The notes: generated from the sequence alone by a model not told the origin. DNA of 64,000 nt from Rubrivivax sp. (GCA_020248915.1 JADCGP010000011.1:124001-188000); one strand, 5' to 3'; positions 1 to 10,443 are shown, counted from the stretch's first letter. Program-made: numbers and translations.

Positions 1-144
1 GGCGTGCCGACCGCCAAGGATGTCGAGGCGCTGACGCGCCGTGTCGACGAACTGGCTGCCGCCGTGGCCAAGCTGTCCAAGGCCAGCCCGCGTCGCGCCG
101 CGGCACCCGTGAAGAAGACCGCGGTCCGCCGCAAGGCGGCCTGA
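1..144 (+). CDS. C-terminus of PHA granule-associated protein (phasin-like), truncated by window edge
   Basis: Frame 1 reads ...PTAKDVEALTRRVDELAAAVAKLSKASPRRAAAPVKKTAVRRKAA*; the 'DVEALTRRVDEL' plus Ala/Lys tail is typical of PhaF/PhaI-like granule-associated proteins. Confidence 0.65.
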   Translation, partial: GVPTAKDVEALTRRVDELAAAVAKLSKASPRRAAAPVKKTAVRRKAA

Positions 145-149
145 GCCCG

Positions 150-1421
150 ATGCGCACGCGCAGCCCCGCGCTGCGCGCACGCGGGATGCCGGCGCCCGGG
201 CCGGGACGAACGCCGCCCCGGATCGGTCTGGCGCTGGCCGGCGGCGGGCCGCTGGGCGCCATCTACGAGATCGGCGCCCTCGTGGCGCTCGAGGAGGCCG
301 TGGCCGGGCTGGACCTCAACGCGCTGGACGGCTACGTCGGCGTGTCGGCCGGCGGCATCGTCGCGGCGGCGTTGGCCAACGGCATCACGCCGCGCCAGCT
401 GTGCGCGAGCTTCATCGAGGGTGACGCGCCGCGCAGCGAGCGGCTGCGGCCGACGCTGCTGATCCAGCCGGCCTGGAGCGAGTACGCGCGCCGGATGGCG
501 GCGCTGCCGGGCCTGGTGGCGCAGGCGGGGTTCCGCTACCTGTTCGACCGGCGCTCGCTGCTGGCGGCGCTGGAACGGCTGGGCTCGGCCCTGCCCACGG
601 GGCTGTTCGCCAACGCCCCGCTCGAGGCGCAGCTGCGCCGGGTGTTCTCGGCCCCGGGTCGCAGCAACGACTTCCGGCAGCTGGCCCGCCCCCTGGTCGT
701 CGTCGCCACCGACCTGGACAGCGGGGAGACCGCGCCGTTCGGGCTGCCCGGCTGGGACCACGTGCCGATCAGCGAGGCGGTGGCTGCCAGCGCAGCGTTG
801 CCCGGGCTGTTCCCGCCGTGGCCGATCGGCGGTCGCTGGTACGTCGACGGCGCGCTGAAGAAGACGCTGCACGCACGCGTGCTGCTCGACCTCGGCATGG
901 ACCTGCTGCTGTGCCTCAATCCGCTGGTGCCCTTCGACGCCACGCACCCGCACCGGGTGGGCGGCGGCGCGACCGCCCGCATCCCGCACCTGGTGCAGGG
1001 CGGCCTGCCGCTGGTGCTGTCGCAGACCTTCCGCACGCTGATCCACTCGAGGCTCGAGCTGGGCCTGAAGGGCTACGAGCGCAGCCATCCCGGGACCGAC
1101 ATCGTGCTGCTGGAGCCCGACCACCACGACCCCGAGCTGTTCCTCGCCAACGTGTTCGGCTACTCGCAGCGCCGGGCCCTGGCCGAGCATGCCTACCAGC
1201 GGACGCGGGCCGAGCTGCGCTCGCGGCGCGGCGTGCTGTCCGTCACGCTCGCGCGCCACGGGCTGGCGCTGGACGAGGCCGTGCTGGACGACCCGCAGCG
1301 CCGCCTGCTCGGCCGGCCGCGGCCCCAGGGCTCCGCGGCCCAGCGCACGCTGGCACGGCTGGACGAGGTGCTGCGCGACCTCGAGCGGCTGATCGAGTCG
1401 CAGGGCGTGAAGTCCGCCTGA
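150..1421 (+). CDS. patatin-like phospholipase family protein
   Basis: Glycine-rich oxyanion loop LAGGGPLGAIYEIGAL, nucleophile elbow GVSAGG, DGA motif YVDGALKK. Confidence 0.9.
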   Translation: MRTRSPALRARGMPAPGPGRTPPRIGLALAGGGPLGAIYEIGALVALEEAVAGLDLNALDGYVGVSAGGIVAAALANGITPRQLCASFIEGDAPRSERLRPTLLIQPAWSEYARRMAALPGLVAQAGFRYLFDRRSLLAALERLGSALPTGLFANAPLEAQLRRVFSAPGRSNDFRQLARPLVVVATDLDSGETAPFGLPGWDHVPISEAVAASAALPGLFPPWPIGGRWYVDGALKKTLHARVLLDLGMDLLLCLNPLVPFDATHPHRVGGGATARIPHLVQGGLPLVLSQTFRTLIHSRLELGLKGYERSHPGTDIVLLEPDHHDPELFLANVFGYSQRRALAEHAYQRTRAELRSRRGVLSVTLARHGLALDEAVLDDPQRRLLGRPRPQGSAAQRTLARLDEVLRDLERLIESQGVKSA

Positions 1422-1499
1422 GCGGCCGGACCGGCGACTGTCGATCCCCGCTCAAGCGGCCGTGCGCGCTGCCGATAGCATCTCAGGACTCGTTCGCCC

Positions 1500-1964
1500 A
1501 TGCCGCACCTGCCAGATCCTGTCGCCGATCCCTCCGCCGGCCCTGCCGCCAGCCCGGGTGCCCATCCGGGCGCGGACGGAGTCGATGCCGACCGGCTGCG
1601 CGGCAGGATGATGGCGTGCTCGCTGCGGGCCCTCCTCGACCAGGTCCGCGGCTCGCGCCAGGCGATGCCGCACCTGGCAGCGCTGGAGTCGGCGCTGATG
1701 CAGAAGGGGGCGGGCTGCATCGAGCGGATTCCACCGCACCAGCTCGCCCGCATGCACAACCAGCTCCGCGTGCTGCCAGTGTCGGAACACGACGCCGCAC
1801 TGCTGGAACTCAACGAGCGGATGCTGCGCGCGCGCGGCGTCGCGTCGCCACAGCAGCAGACGATGCACATCGCCCCGTTCGACCCGCAGGCCACCGTCGT
1901 GATCTCCGAGGGCAGCCACTCTGACTTCATGACCGCCCTCGAGGAGAGCCGGGCCGCCCGGTGA
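1500..1964 (+). CDS. hypothetical protein, 154 aa
   Basis: ORF with upstream gap after patatin gene and convergent to the M32 peptidase; non-repetitive helical core. Confidence 0.6.
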   Translation: MPHLPDPVADPSAGPAASPGAHPGADGVDADRLRGRMMACSLRALLDQVRGSRQAMPHLAALESALMQKGAGCIERIPPHQLARMHNQLRVLPVSEHDAALLELNERMLRARGVASPQQQTMHIAPFDPQATVVISEGSHSDFMTALEESRAAR

Positions 1965-1973
1965 GCCCCGGCT

Positions 1974-1990
1974 CGCCCCGCTCCGGGGCG
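1974..1990. terminator. possible bidirectional hairpin between convergent genes
   Basis: cgccccg-ctc-cggggcg perfect 7-bp stem in the gap 1965-2016; no clear T-tract. Confidence 0.3.
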
Positions 1991-2016
1991 GCAGGAACGG
2001 GCTCGCGCGCGGCGGC

Positions 2017-3510
2017 TCAGCCGAGGTAGCGCCGCTCCAGGTGGGCTCGGAAGTGGGCTGGGTTCAGCGGCTCGCCGGTGGCGCGCACGGCCAGCTCGTC
2101 GGTGGGCCACAGGCTGGCCTGGCTCCAGACGCGGTCGCGGAGCCAGTCGAAGACGGCGCCGAACTCGCCGCGCGCGATGCGGTCGTCGAGGTCGGGCATC
2201 TCGCGGCGCATCGCCGCGAACCACTGGGCGGCGTACATCGCGCCGAGCGAGTAGCAGGGGAAGTAGCCGAACAGCGCCTCGGGCCAGTGGACGTCCTGCA
2301 GCGGGCCGTCGGTGTAGTTGCCGCGGGTGTCCAGCCCGAGCAGCTCGCGCATGCCCTCGTCCCAGAGCGCCGGGATGTCCTCGGCCTCGATGTCGCCCTC
2401 GATCAGCGGGCGCTCGATGCCGTAGCGCAGGACGATGTGGGCGGGGTAGGTGACCTCGTCGGCCTCGACACGGATCAGGCCCCGTCGCACGCGCGTCATC
2501 AGGCGGTGCAGGTTGTCCGGTTCGAAGGCGGGCTGCGCTCCGAAGGCCTCGGCCACCAGGGGCGCCAGGTGACGGGCGAATCCCGGGTGGCTGCCCAGCT
2601 GCATCTCGAAGCTCAGGCTCTGGCTCTCGTGCAGGGCCATCGAGCGCGCCTCGCCGACCGGCTGGCCGAGCCACTCGCGCGGCCTGTTCTGCTCGTAGCG
2701 GCCGTGCCCGGTCTCGTGGATGGTGCCGGTCAGCGCGCCGAGGAAGTCGTCCTCGCGGAAGCGCGTGGTCATGCGCACGTCCTCGGGCACGCCGCCGCAG
2801 AACGGGTGCGTGCTGACGTCCAGCCGTCCGGCGTCGAAGTCGAAGCCGAGCAGTCGCACCGTGCGCTCGCACAGCGCGCGCTGCCGCGCGACCGGGAAAG
2901 GCCCCTGAGGCTCGATCACCGGCTCGGCCGCCTGGCGCTCGATCACGCGTTCCACCAGCCCGGGCAGCCACTGCCGCACTTCGCCGAAGATGCCGTCCAG
3001 CCGGGCGGAGGTCATGCCCGGCTCGAAGCGATCCATCATCGCCTCGTACCTGGACAGCCCGGTCCGGTCCGACAGCAGCGCGGCCTCCTCGCGCGCCAGC
3101 GCCAGCACCTCGCGGAAGTTGGCGAGGAAGCCGGCCCAGTCGTTGGCCGGGCGCTGGCGGCGCCACGCATGCTCGCAGCGGCTGCTGGCCAGCCGCTGCT
3201 TCTGCACGAGCTTCTCGGGCAGCGCGTTGGACAGCTGCCAGGCGCGCCGCATCTCGCGCAGGTTGGCGCGCTGCACGACGTCCAGGTCCTCCTGCTCGGC
3301 GCGCTCGAGTCGATCCGGCAGCGCCGGGTCGGTGCGCATGCGGTGCAGCAGCGCAGCCATCTCGGCCATCGCGGCCGCGCGAGCCTCCACGCCCTTGGGC
3401 GGCATGTTGGCCGCTTGGTCCCAGCCCGCGATCGACATCAGGTGGCCGAAGCGGTGCATCCGGGTCCAGGTCAATGCCAGGTCGTCGTAGGCGGGCGTGC
3501 GGGTGGTCAT
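2017..3510 (-). CDS. carboxypeptidase Taq, M32 family metallopeptidase
   Basis: HEXXH motif TIHETGHGRYEQNRP; N-term MTTRTPAYDDLALTWTRMHRFGHLMSIAGWDQAANMPPKG; start chosen inside the longer ORF. Confidence 0.93.
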   Translation of the reverse strand: MTTRTPAYDDLALTWTRMHRFGHLMSIAGWDQAANMPPKGVEARAAAMAEMAALLHRMRTDPALPDRLERAEQEDLDVVQRANLREMRRAWQLSNALPEKLVQKQRLASSRCEHAWRRQRPANDWAGFLANFREVLALAREEAALLSDRTGLSRYEAMMDRFEPGMTSARLDGIFGEVRQWLPGLVERVIERQAAEPVIEPQGPFPVARQRALCERTVRLLGFDFDAGRLDVSTHPFCGGVPEDVRMTTRFREDDFLGALTGTIHETGHGRYEQNRPREWLGQPVGEARSMALHESQSLSFEMQLGSHPGFARHLAPLVAEAFGAQPAFEPDNLHRLMTRVRRGLIRVEADEVTYPAHIVLRYGIERPLIEGDIEAEDIPALWDEGMRELLGLDTRGNYTDGPLQDVHWPEALFGYFPCYSLGAMYAAQWFAAMRREMPDLDDRIARGEFGAVFDWLRDRVWSQASLWPTDELAVRATGEPLNPAHFRAHLERRYLG

Positions 3511-3551
3511 GGTCGCGGCCTCTCTTCGGGTTGCGGGCGCGGGAGCGCCTC

Positions 3552-3561
3552 GGGGGGGGGG
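3552..3561. repeat. poly-G/C homopolymer (10 nt) upstream of the M32 peptidase start
   Basis: cctcGGGGGGGGGGaattg in the intergenic gap 3511-3635. Confidence 0.95.
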
Positions 3562-3635
3562 AATTGTCCAGCGAATGCCGTGCCGTGCCGTGGCGGCCGG
3601 ACGCCCATGGTGCCACTGCGGACCGCGGCGGGCCG

Positions 3636-4121
3636 CTACAACTGCACCGCTCCGGGTGCCGCCCACCAAAGCGCGCCCACGTAGACGAAGTAGCGCGCGA
3701 ACTTGCCTGTCGCCATGTAGGCCACGCAGCGCCAGAACGGCAGCCGCAGCCACCCCGCGACCGCGCACAGCGGGTCGCCGACGAAGGGCAGCCACGACAG
3801 CAGGCAGGCCGGCGGGCCCCAGCGCTGCAGCCACTGCAGCGCGCGCGCATCCGTGGGCTTGCTGCGCGACACGGACTCCCAGGCGCGCTCCGCGCCGTAG
3901 CCCATCCAGTAGCTGATGGCGCCGCCGGCCGTGTTGCCTGCGGTGGCCACCAGCAATGCGGGCCAGAACAGGTCGGGGTTGAGCTTGATCAGCCCGTAGA
4001 CCGCGGGAACGCTGGCCATCGGCAGCAGCGTGGCCGAGATCAGCGAGACGACGAAGACCGTGACCAGCCCGTACTGCGGCAGCGCCATCGCCTGCAGCAG
4101 TTGGTGCACCCACGCCTCCAT
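3636..4121 (-). CDS. YqaA family (SNARE-associated/DedA-like) membrane protein
   Basis: Hydrophobic protein with SATLLPMASVPAVYGLIKLNPDLFWPALLVATAGNTAGGAISYWMGYG. Confidence 0.85.
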   Translation of the reverse strand: MEAWVHQLLQAMALPQYGLVTVFVVSLISATLLPMASVPAVYGLIKLNPDLFWPALLVATAGNTAGGAISYWMGYGAERAWESVSRSKPTDARALQWLQRWGPPACLLSWLPFVGDPLCAVAGWLRLPFWRCVAYMATGKFARYFVYVGALWWAAPGAVQL

Positions 4122-4277
4122 CGCTGCCGATTATCGGCAGCGCGGGCCGCGGGCGCCGCGGCTGCCTGCGCATGGCACCGGCGGACCGCTGGCTATACTC
4201 GACCGGAGCTTCCTCACTGCCCCTTCGTCGTCTGTCGCTGCCCGCCGGTTCCCGCAGCCCGGGCGCACCTCCTGCCC

Positions 4278-5324
4278 GTGCCCACCGGCCGTCTGCGCCT
4301 CGGCGCCATCGAGATCGCCAACCGCCTGTTCGTGGCGCCGATGGCCGGTGTCACCGACCGGCCGTTCCGCAAGCTGTGCCGGCGCCTGGGCGCCGGGCAC
4401 GCTGTCAGCGAGATGGTCACCAGCCGCCGTGAGCTGTGGGACTCGTTGAAGACATCGCGCCGCGCCGACCACGCCGGGGAGCCGGGCCCGATCGCGGTGC
4501 AGATCGCCGGCGTCGACCCGGCCGAGATGGCCGACGCGGCCCGCTACAACATCGATCGCGGCGCGCGCATCGTCGACATCAACATGGGCTGCCCCGCCAA
4601 GAAGGTCTGCAGCCGCTGGGCCGGATCGGCGCTGATGCAGGACGAACGGCTCGCGCTGGCCATCGTCGAGGCCGTGGTGGCGGCCTGCGCCCCGCATGGC
4701 GTGCCGGTGACGCTGAAGATGCGCACCGGCTGGTGCGCCCAGGCGCGCAACGCGCCTGCGATCGCCCGTGCCGCCGAGGATGCCGGGGTGGCGATGCTGA
4801 CGGTGCACGGCCGCACGCGCGAGATGGGTTACGGGGGCCACGCCGAGCACGACACGGTCGCGGCGATCAAGGCCGCGGCGCGCATCCCGGTGGTGGCCAA
4901 CGGCGACATCGACTCGCCCGAGCGCGCCCGCGAGGTGTTCGAGCGCACCGGCTGCGATGCGGTGATGATCGGCCGTGCCGCACAGGGAAGGCCCTGGATC
5001 TTCGGCGAGATCGCGCACTTCCTGGAGCACGGCACGCACGCGCCCGCGCCCGCCGTGCGCGACGTGCAGGGGTGGCTCGTCGAGCACCTGCACGAGCACT
5101 ACGGGCTGTACGGCGAGAGCACCGGCGTGCGCAGCGCCCGCAAGCACATCGGCTGGGCGGTGCGCACGCTGCCCGGCGGCGACGCCTTCCGCGCCCGGAT
5201 GAATGCGATCGAAGGCAGCGCGGCGCAGCTCGCCGCGGTGAACGACTTCTTCGCGCGCCTGGCCGACTGCCACGAGCGGCTGCCGGCCGCGGCCAACGAG
5301 GACCAGCAGCGCCTGTGCGCGTGA
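4278..5324 (+). CDS. dusB: tRNA dihydrouridine synthase DusB
   Basis: [71 protein letters not shown] start inferred. Confidence 0.92.
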   Translation: MPTGRLRLGAIEIANRLFVAPMAGVTDRPFRKLCRRLGAGHAVSEMVTSRRELWDSLKTSRRADHAGEPGPIAVQIAGVDPAEMADAARYNIDRGARIVDINMGCPAKKVCSRWAGSALMQDERLALAIVEAVVAACAPHGVPVTLKMRTGWCAQARNAPAIARAAEDAGVAMLTVHGRTREMGYGGHAEHDTVAAIKAAARIPVVANGDIDSPERAREVFERTGCDAVMIGRAAQGRPWIFGEIAHFLEHGTHAPAPAVRDVQGWLVEHLHEHYGLYGESTGVRSARKHIGWAVRTLPGGDAFRARMNAIEGSAAQLAAVNDFFARLADCHERLPAAANEDQQRLCA

Positions 5325-5352
5325 CGCCCCCGACCGACCACGGCATCGACCC

Positions 5353-6975
5353 ATGACCGACCCCACCCCCACGGGCGCCGAGGCGCCGCTCACCGCCCTG
5401 ATCTCGGTCTCCGACAAGACCGGTGTCGTCGAGTTCGCGCAGGCGCTGCACGCGGGCGGCGTGCGCCTGCTGTCCACCGGCGGCACCGCCCGGCTGATCG
5501 CGGCGGCGGGCCTGCCGGTGACGGAGGTCGCCGAGGTGACCGGGTTCCCGGAGATGCTCGACGGCCGCGTGAAGACGCTGCACCCGCGCATCCACGGTGG
5601 GCTGCTGGCGCGGCGCGACGTGCCGGCGCACATGGCGGCGCTGGCCGAGCACGGCATCGGGCGCATCGACCTGCTGGTGGTCAACCTGTACCCGTTCGCA
5701 CAGGCCACCTCCCGGCCTGGTTGCACCCTCGACGACGCGATCGAGAACATCGACATCGGCGGCCCGGCGATGCTGCGCGCCGCGGCCAAGAACTGGACCG
5801 GCGTCGCGGTGCTGGTCGACCCGGCCGACTACGCGGGCGTGCTGGCCGAGCTGGCCGCCGGCGGCGTCGGCCGCGCCACGCGCTTCCGCCTGGCGCAGAA
5901 GGTGTTCGCGCACACGGCCGCCTACGACGCGATGATCGCGAACTACCTCACCGCGCTCGCGCCCGGTGCCGAGCAGGCGCCGGATCGGGTGCCGGCGCGC
6001 GAGGCCTTTCCGGCCGTGCTGACGCTGCAGTTCGGCAAGACGCAGGACATGCGCTACGGCGAGAACCCGCACCAGGCTGCCGCGTTCTACCGCGAGGCCC
6101 ACCTCGCGCCGGGGCTGCTGGCCGGCTGGACGCAGCTGCAGGGCAAGGCCCTGAGCTACAACAACATCGCCGACGCCGACGCGGCCTGGGAGTGCGTGAA
6201 GAGCTTCGAGCAGCCGGCCTGCGTCATCGTCAAGCACGCCAACCCCTGCGGAGTGGCCGTAGGCGCCACGCCGGAGGAGGCCTACCGCAAGGCGCTGCAG
6301 ACCGACCCGACGTCGGCCTTCGGCGGCATCGTCGCCTTCAACCGGCCGCTCGACCTGGCCACCGCCGAGGCCATGCAGGCAAGCCGGCAGTTCGTCGAGG
6401 TGCTGATCGCCCCCGGCGCGGCGGAGGCCGCCAGGGCCCTGGTCGCGGCCAAGCAGAACCTGCGCTTCCTCGAGGTGCCGCTGCCGGCCGCCGGGGCCGG
6501 CGGCAGCAACGCGCTCCACTTCCAGCGCGTGGGCGGCGGGCTGCTGGTGCAGACCGCCGACGACCGGAACGTCGCGCGCGCCGAGCTGCGCGTGGCGAGC
6601 CGGCTCGTGCCGACCGAGGCGCAGTGGGCCGACCTGATGTTCGCCTGGAAGGTGGCCAAGTACGTCAAGAGCAACGCCATCGTCTTCTGCGGCGGCGGCA
6701 TGACGCTGGGCATCGGCGCCGGCCAGATGAGCCGCGTCGACAGTTCGCGCATCGCCGCGATCAAGGCGGCCAACGCCGGGCTGTCGCTGGCCGGCTCCGC
6801 GGTGGCCAGCGACGCCTTCTTCCCGTTCCGCGACGGGCTGGACGTCGTCGTCGACGCCGGGGCTTCCTGTGTCATCCAGCCCGGAGGCAGCGTGCGCGAC
6901 GACGAGGTCGTCGCCGCGGCCGACGAGCGCGGCGTGGTGATGGTGCTGACGGGCACGCGCCACTTCCGGCACTGA
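5353..6975 (+). CDS. purH: bifunctional AICAR formyltransferase/IMP cyclohydrolase
   Basis: [61 protein letters not shown]. Confidence 0.98.
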   Translation: MTDPTPTGAEAPLTALISVSDKTGVVEFAQALHAGGVRLLSTGGTARLIAAAGLPVTEVAEVTGFPEMLDGRVKTLHPRIHGGLLARRDVPAHMAALAEHGIGRIDLLVVNLYPFAQATSRPGCTLDDAIENIDIGGPAMLRAAAKNWTGVAVLVDPADYAGVLAELAAGGVGRATRFRLAQKVFAHTAAYDAMIANYLTALAPGAEQAPDRVPAREAFPAVLTLQFGKTQDMRYGENPHQAAAFYREAHLAPGLLAGWTQLQGKALSYNNIADADAAWECVKSFEQPACVIVKHANPCGVAVGATPEEAYRKALQTDPTSAFGGIVAFNRPLDLATAEAMQASRQFVEVLIAPGAAEAARALVAAKQNLRFLEVPLPAAGAGGSNALHFQRVGGGLLVQTADDRNVARAELRVASRLVPTEAQWADLMFAWKVAKYVKSNAIVFCGGGMTLGIGAGQMSRVDSSRIAAIKAANAGLSLAGSAVASDAFFPFRDGLDVVVDAGASCVIQPGGSVRDDEVVAAADERGVVMVLTGTRHFRH

Positions 6976-7082
6976 GCCCGCATCGATCCGCCAGATGCAC
7001 CGGAGGCTGCGGCGTGGCCCTCCGGCGGCGAGGGTGCGCCCGTGGCGCGAGCCCCGGTTCGCCGCCGCACTAGCATTGCGGC

Positions 7083-7703
7083 ATGTCGCTCGCCGACGCC
7101 ATGGGCCAGCTGCTGGCCTTCATCGCGCGCCTGATCACGGGCGCGCAGGGCCACTGGAAGGGCTGTCCGCCCAAGGCCGAGCAGCGCATCTACTTCGCCA
7201 ACCACCAGAGCCACCTCGACTGGGTGCTGATCTGGGCCGCGCTGCCGCACGAGCTGCGCGCGGTGACGAGGCCGATCGCGGCGCGCGACTACTGGACGAA
7301 GACGCGCTTCAAGCGCTGGCTGACGACCGAGGTCTTCCATGCGGTGTACGTGTCGAGGCAGCGCACCGACGACCAGGACCCGCTCGAGCCGCTGGCCGAG
7401 GCGCTGCGCCGGGGCGACTCGCTGGTGATCTTCCCGGAAGGCACCCGGTCGAGCGCCGGCGAGCCGTTGCCCTTCAAGAGCGGCCTGTTCCATCTGGCTA
7501 GGCAGTTTCCCCAGGTGACGCTGGTGCCGGCCTGGATCGACAACGTGCAGCGGGTGATGCCCAAGGGGGAGGTCGTTCCGGTGCCGATCCTGTGCACCGT
7601 GACCTTCGGCGCGCCGCTGCGGCTGGAGCCGGGCGAGGACAAGCCGTCCTTTCTCGAGCGCGCACGCTCCGCGGTGGTCGCACTGCGCCCCGCGGGCGCC
7701 TGA
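7083..7703 (+). CDS. 1-acyl-sn-glycerol-3-phosphate acyltransferase family protein
   Basis: NHQSHLDW (HX4D), FPEGTRSS block. Confidence 0.93.
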   Translation: MSLADAMGQLLAFIARLITGAQGHWKGCPPKAEQRIYFANHQSHLDWVLIWAALPHELRAVTRPIAARDYWTKTRFKRWLTTEVFHAVYVSRQRTDDQDPLEPLAEALRRGDSLVIFPEGTRSSAGEPLPFKSGLFHLARQFPQVTLVPAWIDNVQRVMPKGEVVPVPILCTVTFGAPLRLEPGEDKPSFLERARSAVVALRPAGA

Positions 7704-7706
7704 GCC

Positions 7707-8690
7707 ATGCCCGCGCTGCTGCTCGAACTGCGCTCGTGGACGGTCGGCCAGCAGGTCGGGCTGCTGTTCCTGATCCTGTTCGGCACGCTGACGCTCGCCA
7801 GCCTGGCGCTGATGCTGGCTCGGCTGCGCGCGGCGGCGGCCGGTGCCGCCGAGGACGGCCCGCGGCAGCTCGGCGCGCTGCGCGACCTGCGCGCGCTCTG
7901 GGTGGGCGCCATCGTGTTCTGGGTCGGCTGGGTGTCGGGCCCCGTGGGCGCGACGACCCTGTGCGCGGTGTTCAGCTTCCTCGCGCTGCGCGAGTACATC
8001 ACGCTGGCGCCGACCCGGCGCGGCGACCACCGCAGCCTGATCCTGGCGTTCTTCGTCGTGATCCCGCTGCAGTACCTGCTGGTGGCCAACCGGGCGTTCG
8101 ACCTGTTCACGGTCTTCGTGCCGGTCTACGTCTTCCTGGCGATCCCGGTGCTCAGCGCGCTGGCCGGCGACCCCGAGCGCTTCCTCGAGCGCAACGCGAA
8201 GATCCAGTGGGGCATCATGGTCTGCGTGTACGGGCTGTCGCACGCACCCGCGCTGCTGCTGCTCGGGTTCCGCGGCTACGAGGGGCGTGGCGCGTTCCTG
8301 GTGTTCTTCCTGGTGGTCGTGGTGGCCGTGGCGCATGCCACGCAGGAGCAGGCGAGCCGCTGGCTGCGGCGCCGGCCGCTGGCGCGCCAGATCGACCGCA
8401 GCTTCTCGCTGCGCGCCTTCACGATCGGCATCGGCGCGGCCGCGCTCGCGGGCGCAGGCCTGTTCTGGATCACGCCGGTCGATCCCTGGCGCGCCGCGGT
8501 GATGGCCGCGGTGGCCGGTGGATCGGGCACGCTGGGCGAGTTCGTGATGCGGGCGCTGAAGAAGGACGCGGGCGTGCGCCACTGGGGCAACCGCAGCGGC
8601 ATCACGGGAGCGGCCGGGCTGCTCGACCGCGTCGCGCCGCTGTGCTTCGCGGCGCCGGTGTTCTTCCACTCGGTGCGCTGGTACTTCTGA
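7707..8690 (+). CDS. phosphatidate cytidylyltransferase (CdsA-like) integral membrane protein
   Basis: Multi-TM protein adjacent to PlsC homologue; C-term [38 protein letters not shown] resembles the CdsA signature. Confidence 0.85.
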   Translation: MPALLLELRSWTVGQQVGLLFLILFGTLTLASLALMLARLRAAAAGAAEDGPRQLGALRDLRALWVGAIVFWVGWVSGPVGATTLCAVFSFLALREYITLAPTRRGDHRSLILAFFVVIPLQYLLVANRAFDLFTVFVPVYVFLAIPVLSALAGDPERFLERNAKIQWGIMVCVYGLSHAPALLLLGFRGYEGRGAFLVFFLVVVVAVAHATQEQASRWLRRRPLARQIDRSFSLRAFTIGIGAAALAGAGLFWITPVDPWRAAVMAAVAGGSGTLGEFVMRALKKDAGVRHWGNRSGITGAAGLLDRVAPLCFAAPVFFHSVRWYF

Positions 8691-8703
8691 CCAGCGCGCG
8701 ACC

Positions 8704-9252
8704 ATGCTGATCCTCGGCATCGACCCCGGGCTGCAGCGGACGGGCTTTGGCGTCGTCGAGGCGGACGGGGGGCGGCTGCGCTACGTGGCCAGCGGCACGA
8801 TCAGCACGCTGGAGGCGCCGCGCGGCGACCTGCCGCAACGGCTGCGCCTGATCTTCGAGGGCGTGGCGGAGGTGGTGCGCACGTACGGCCCGGCCTGCGC
8901 GGCGGCCGAGATCGTGTTCGTCAACGTCAACCCGCAGAGCACGCTGCTGCTCGGGCAGGCGCGCGGCGCGGCGCTGGCGGCGCTGGTCTCGGCCGGGCTG
9001 CCGGTGGCCGAGTACACGGCGCTGCAGATGAAGAAGGCCGTGGTCGGCCACGGGCTCGCCAGCAAGGCCCAGGTGCAGGAGATGGTGCGGCGGCTGCTGC
9101 AGCTGCCTTCTGCGCCGGGCCGCGACGCGGCCGACGCCCTGGGGCTGGCGATCTCCCATGCCCATGCATCGGTGACGCTGGCTGCGCTCGGGGCCGGCGG
9201 GCAGCTGGCACGCCGGTCGCACGCGCAGTACCGCAAGGGGCGTCTGTACTAG
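8704..9252 (+). CDS. ruvC: crossover junction endodeoxyribonuclease RuvC
   Basis: [56 protein letters not shown]. Confidence 0.98.
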   Translation: MLILGIDPGLQRTGFGVVEADGGRLRYVASGTISTLEAPRGDLPQRLRLIFEGVAEVVRTYGPACAAAEIVFVNVNPQSTLLLGQARGAALAALVSAGLPVAEYTALQMKKAVVGHGLASKAQVQEMVRRLLQLPSAPGRDAADALGLAISHAHASVTLAALGAGGQLARRSHAQYRKGRLY

Positions 9253-9444
9253 GCCTGTACCAGGCGCCTGCGCTGCATGGCTCCTGCCCCGGCCGTCTTC
9301 GCAGGCGCATGCCCCGCGTCATGCCGGCGACCGGGCGCGCGACCTCCGGGATGCCGCCGATCTGGGGCCTTTTCCGGGCTTTGTTCCGGCGCCCGGACTG
9401 TGGCACTCTTCGCTGCAATCCGACCCGTGAAGGAGGCTTTCCGC

Positions 9445-10443
9445 ATGAGCGGTTCCGGCAGTCTCGTTCCCCGCCCGCAGGGCGGCATCCCGCTGGCTTC
9501 GGTCAAGCCGCTGTATCGCGTCGGCGAGGTGGAGAAGCGGCTGGACAAGCTGCCCCCCAGGGAGCACGAGCACCTGCGCGCCACCTACGAGCGCATGCTG
9601 GAGAAGGGCGCCGAGCGCTTCCAGGTCAAGCCGAGCGGCGTGCCGGCGATGCAGCACCTCTACGAGGAGCTCCCCAACTTCGGCGAGGTGCTCGACGACG
9701 TCCGCCGGCAGCTCGCGCTGTGCCAGGACAGCCGCGACGCGCTGGAGATCACCCCGATGCTGCTGCTCGGCCCGCCGGGCATCGGCAAGACGCACTTCGC
9801 GCGCGAGCTGGCCGCGCTGCTGGGCACCGGCTGCGGCTTCGTCGCGATGAGCAGCCTCACCGCCGGCTGGGTGCTGTCGGGTGCCAGCAGCCAGTGGAAG
9901 GGGGCCCGGCCGGGCAAGGTCTTCGAGACCCTGGTCGACGGCGCCTACTTCAACCCGGTGATGGTGGTTGACGAGATCGACAAGGCGCGCGCCGAGCATG
10001 CCTACGACCCGTTGGGCGCGCTGTACTCGCTGCTCGAGCAGGACACCGCGGCCAGCTTCATCGACGAGTTCGCCGAGGTGCCGATCGACGCCAGCCAAGT
10101 GATCTGGGTGGCCACGGCCAACGACGAGCGCGCGATCCCCGACCCGATCCTCAACCGCATGAACGTGTTCGAGGTGGCGCCGCCGGATCGCGACGCGGCA
10201 CGCTCGATTGCGCTGCGCCTGTACGCCAAGCTGCGCGGCGAGCACGACTGGGGCCGCCGCTTCGACGAGCAGCCCTCCGAGGCGGTGCTCGAGCGCATGG
10301 CCGCGATGGCGCCGCGCGAGATGCGGCGTGCTTGGATGACGGCCTTCGGCAACGCCCGCCTGGCCGGCCGCGGCGAGATCGTGGCGGCCGACCTGCCCGA
10401 CGGGGGCGGTGCCAAGCGCGGGCCGATCGGCTTCGTGCAGTAG
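9445..10443 (+). CDS. stand-alone Lon-like AAA+ ATPase
   Basis: Walker A GPPGIGKTHFA, Walker B MVVDEIDKA, sensor/arginine region WVATANDERAIPDPILNRMNVFEV; RBS aaggagg upstream of ATG. Confidence 0.88.
   Translation: MSGSGSLVPRPQGGIPLASVKPLYRVGEVEKRLDKLPPREHEHLRATYERMLEKGAERFQVKPSGVPAMQHLYEELPNFGEVLDDVRRQLALCQDSRDALEITPMLLLGPPGIGKTHFARELAALLGTGCGFVAMSSLTAGWVLSGASSQWKGARPGKVFETLVDGAYFNPVMVVDEIDKARAEHAYDPLGALYSLLEQDTAASFIDEFAEVPIDASQVIWVATANDERAIPDPILNRMNVFEVAPPDRDAARSIALRLYAKLRGEHDWGRRFDEQPSEAVLERMAAMAPREMRRAWMTAFGNARLAGRGEIVAADLPDGGGAKRGPIGFVQ

Noticed and set aside
4191-4200. TATACT -10 box upstream of dusB
   Set aside because: No acceptable -35 at the right spacing; too weak to list as a promoter.
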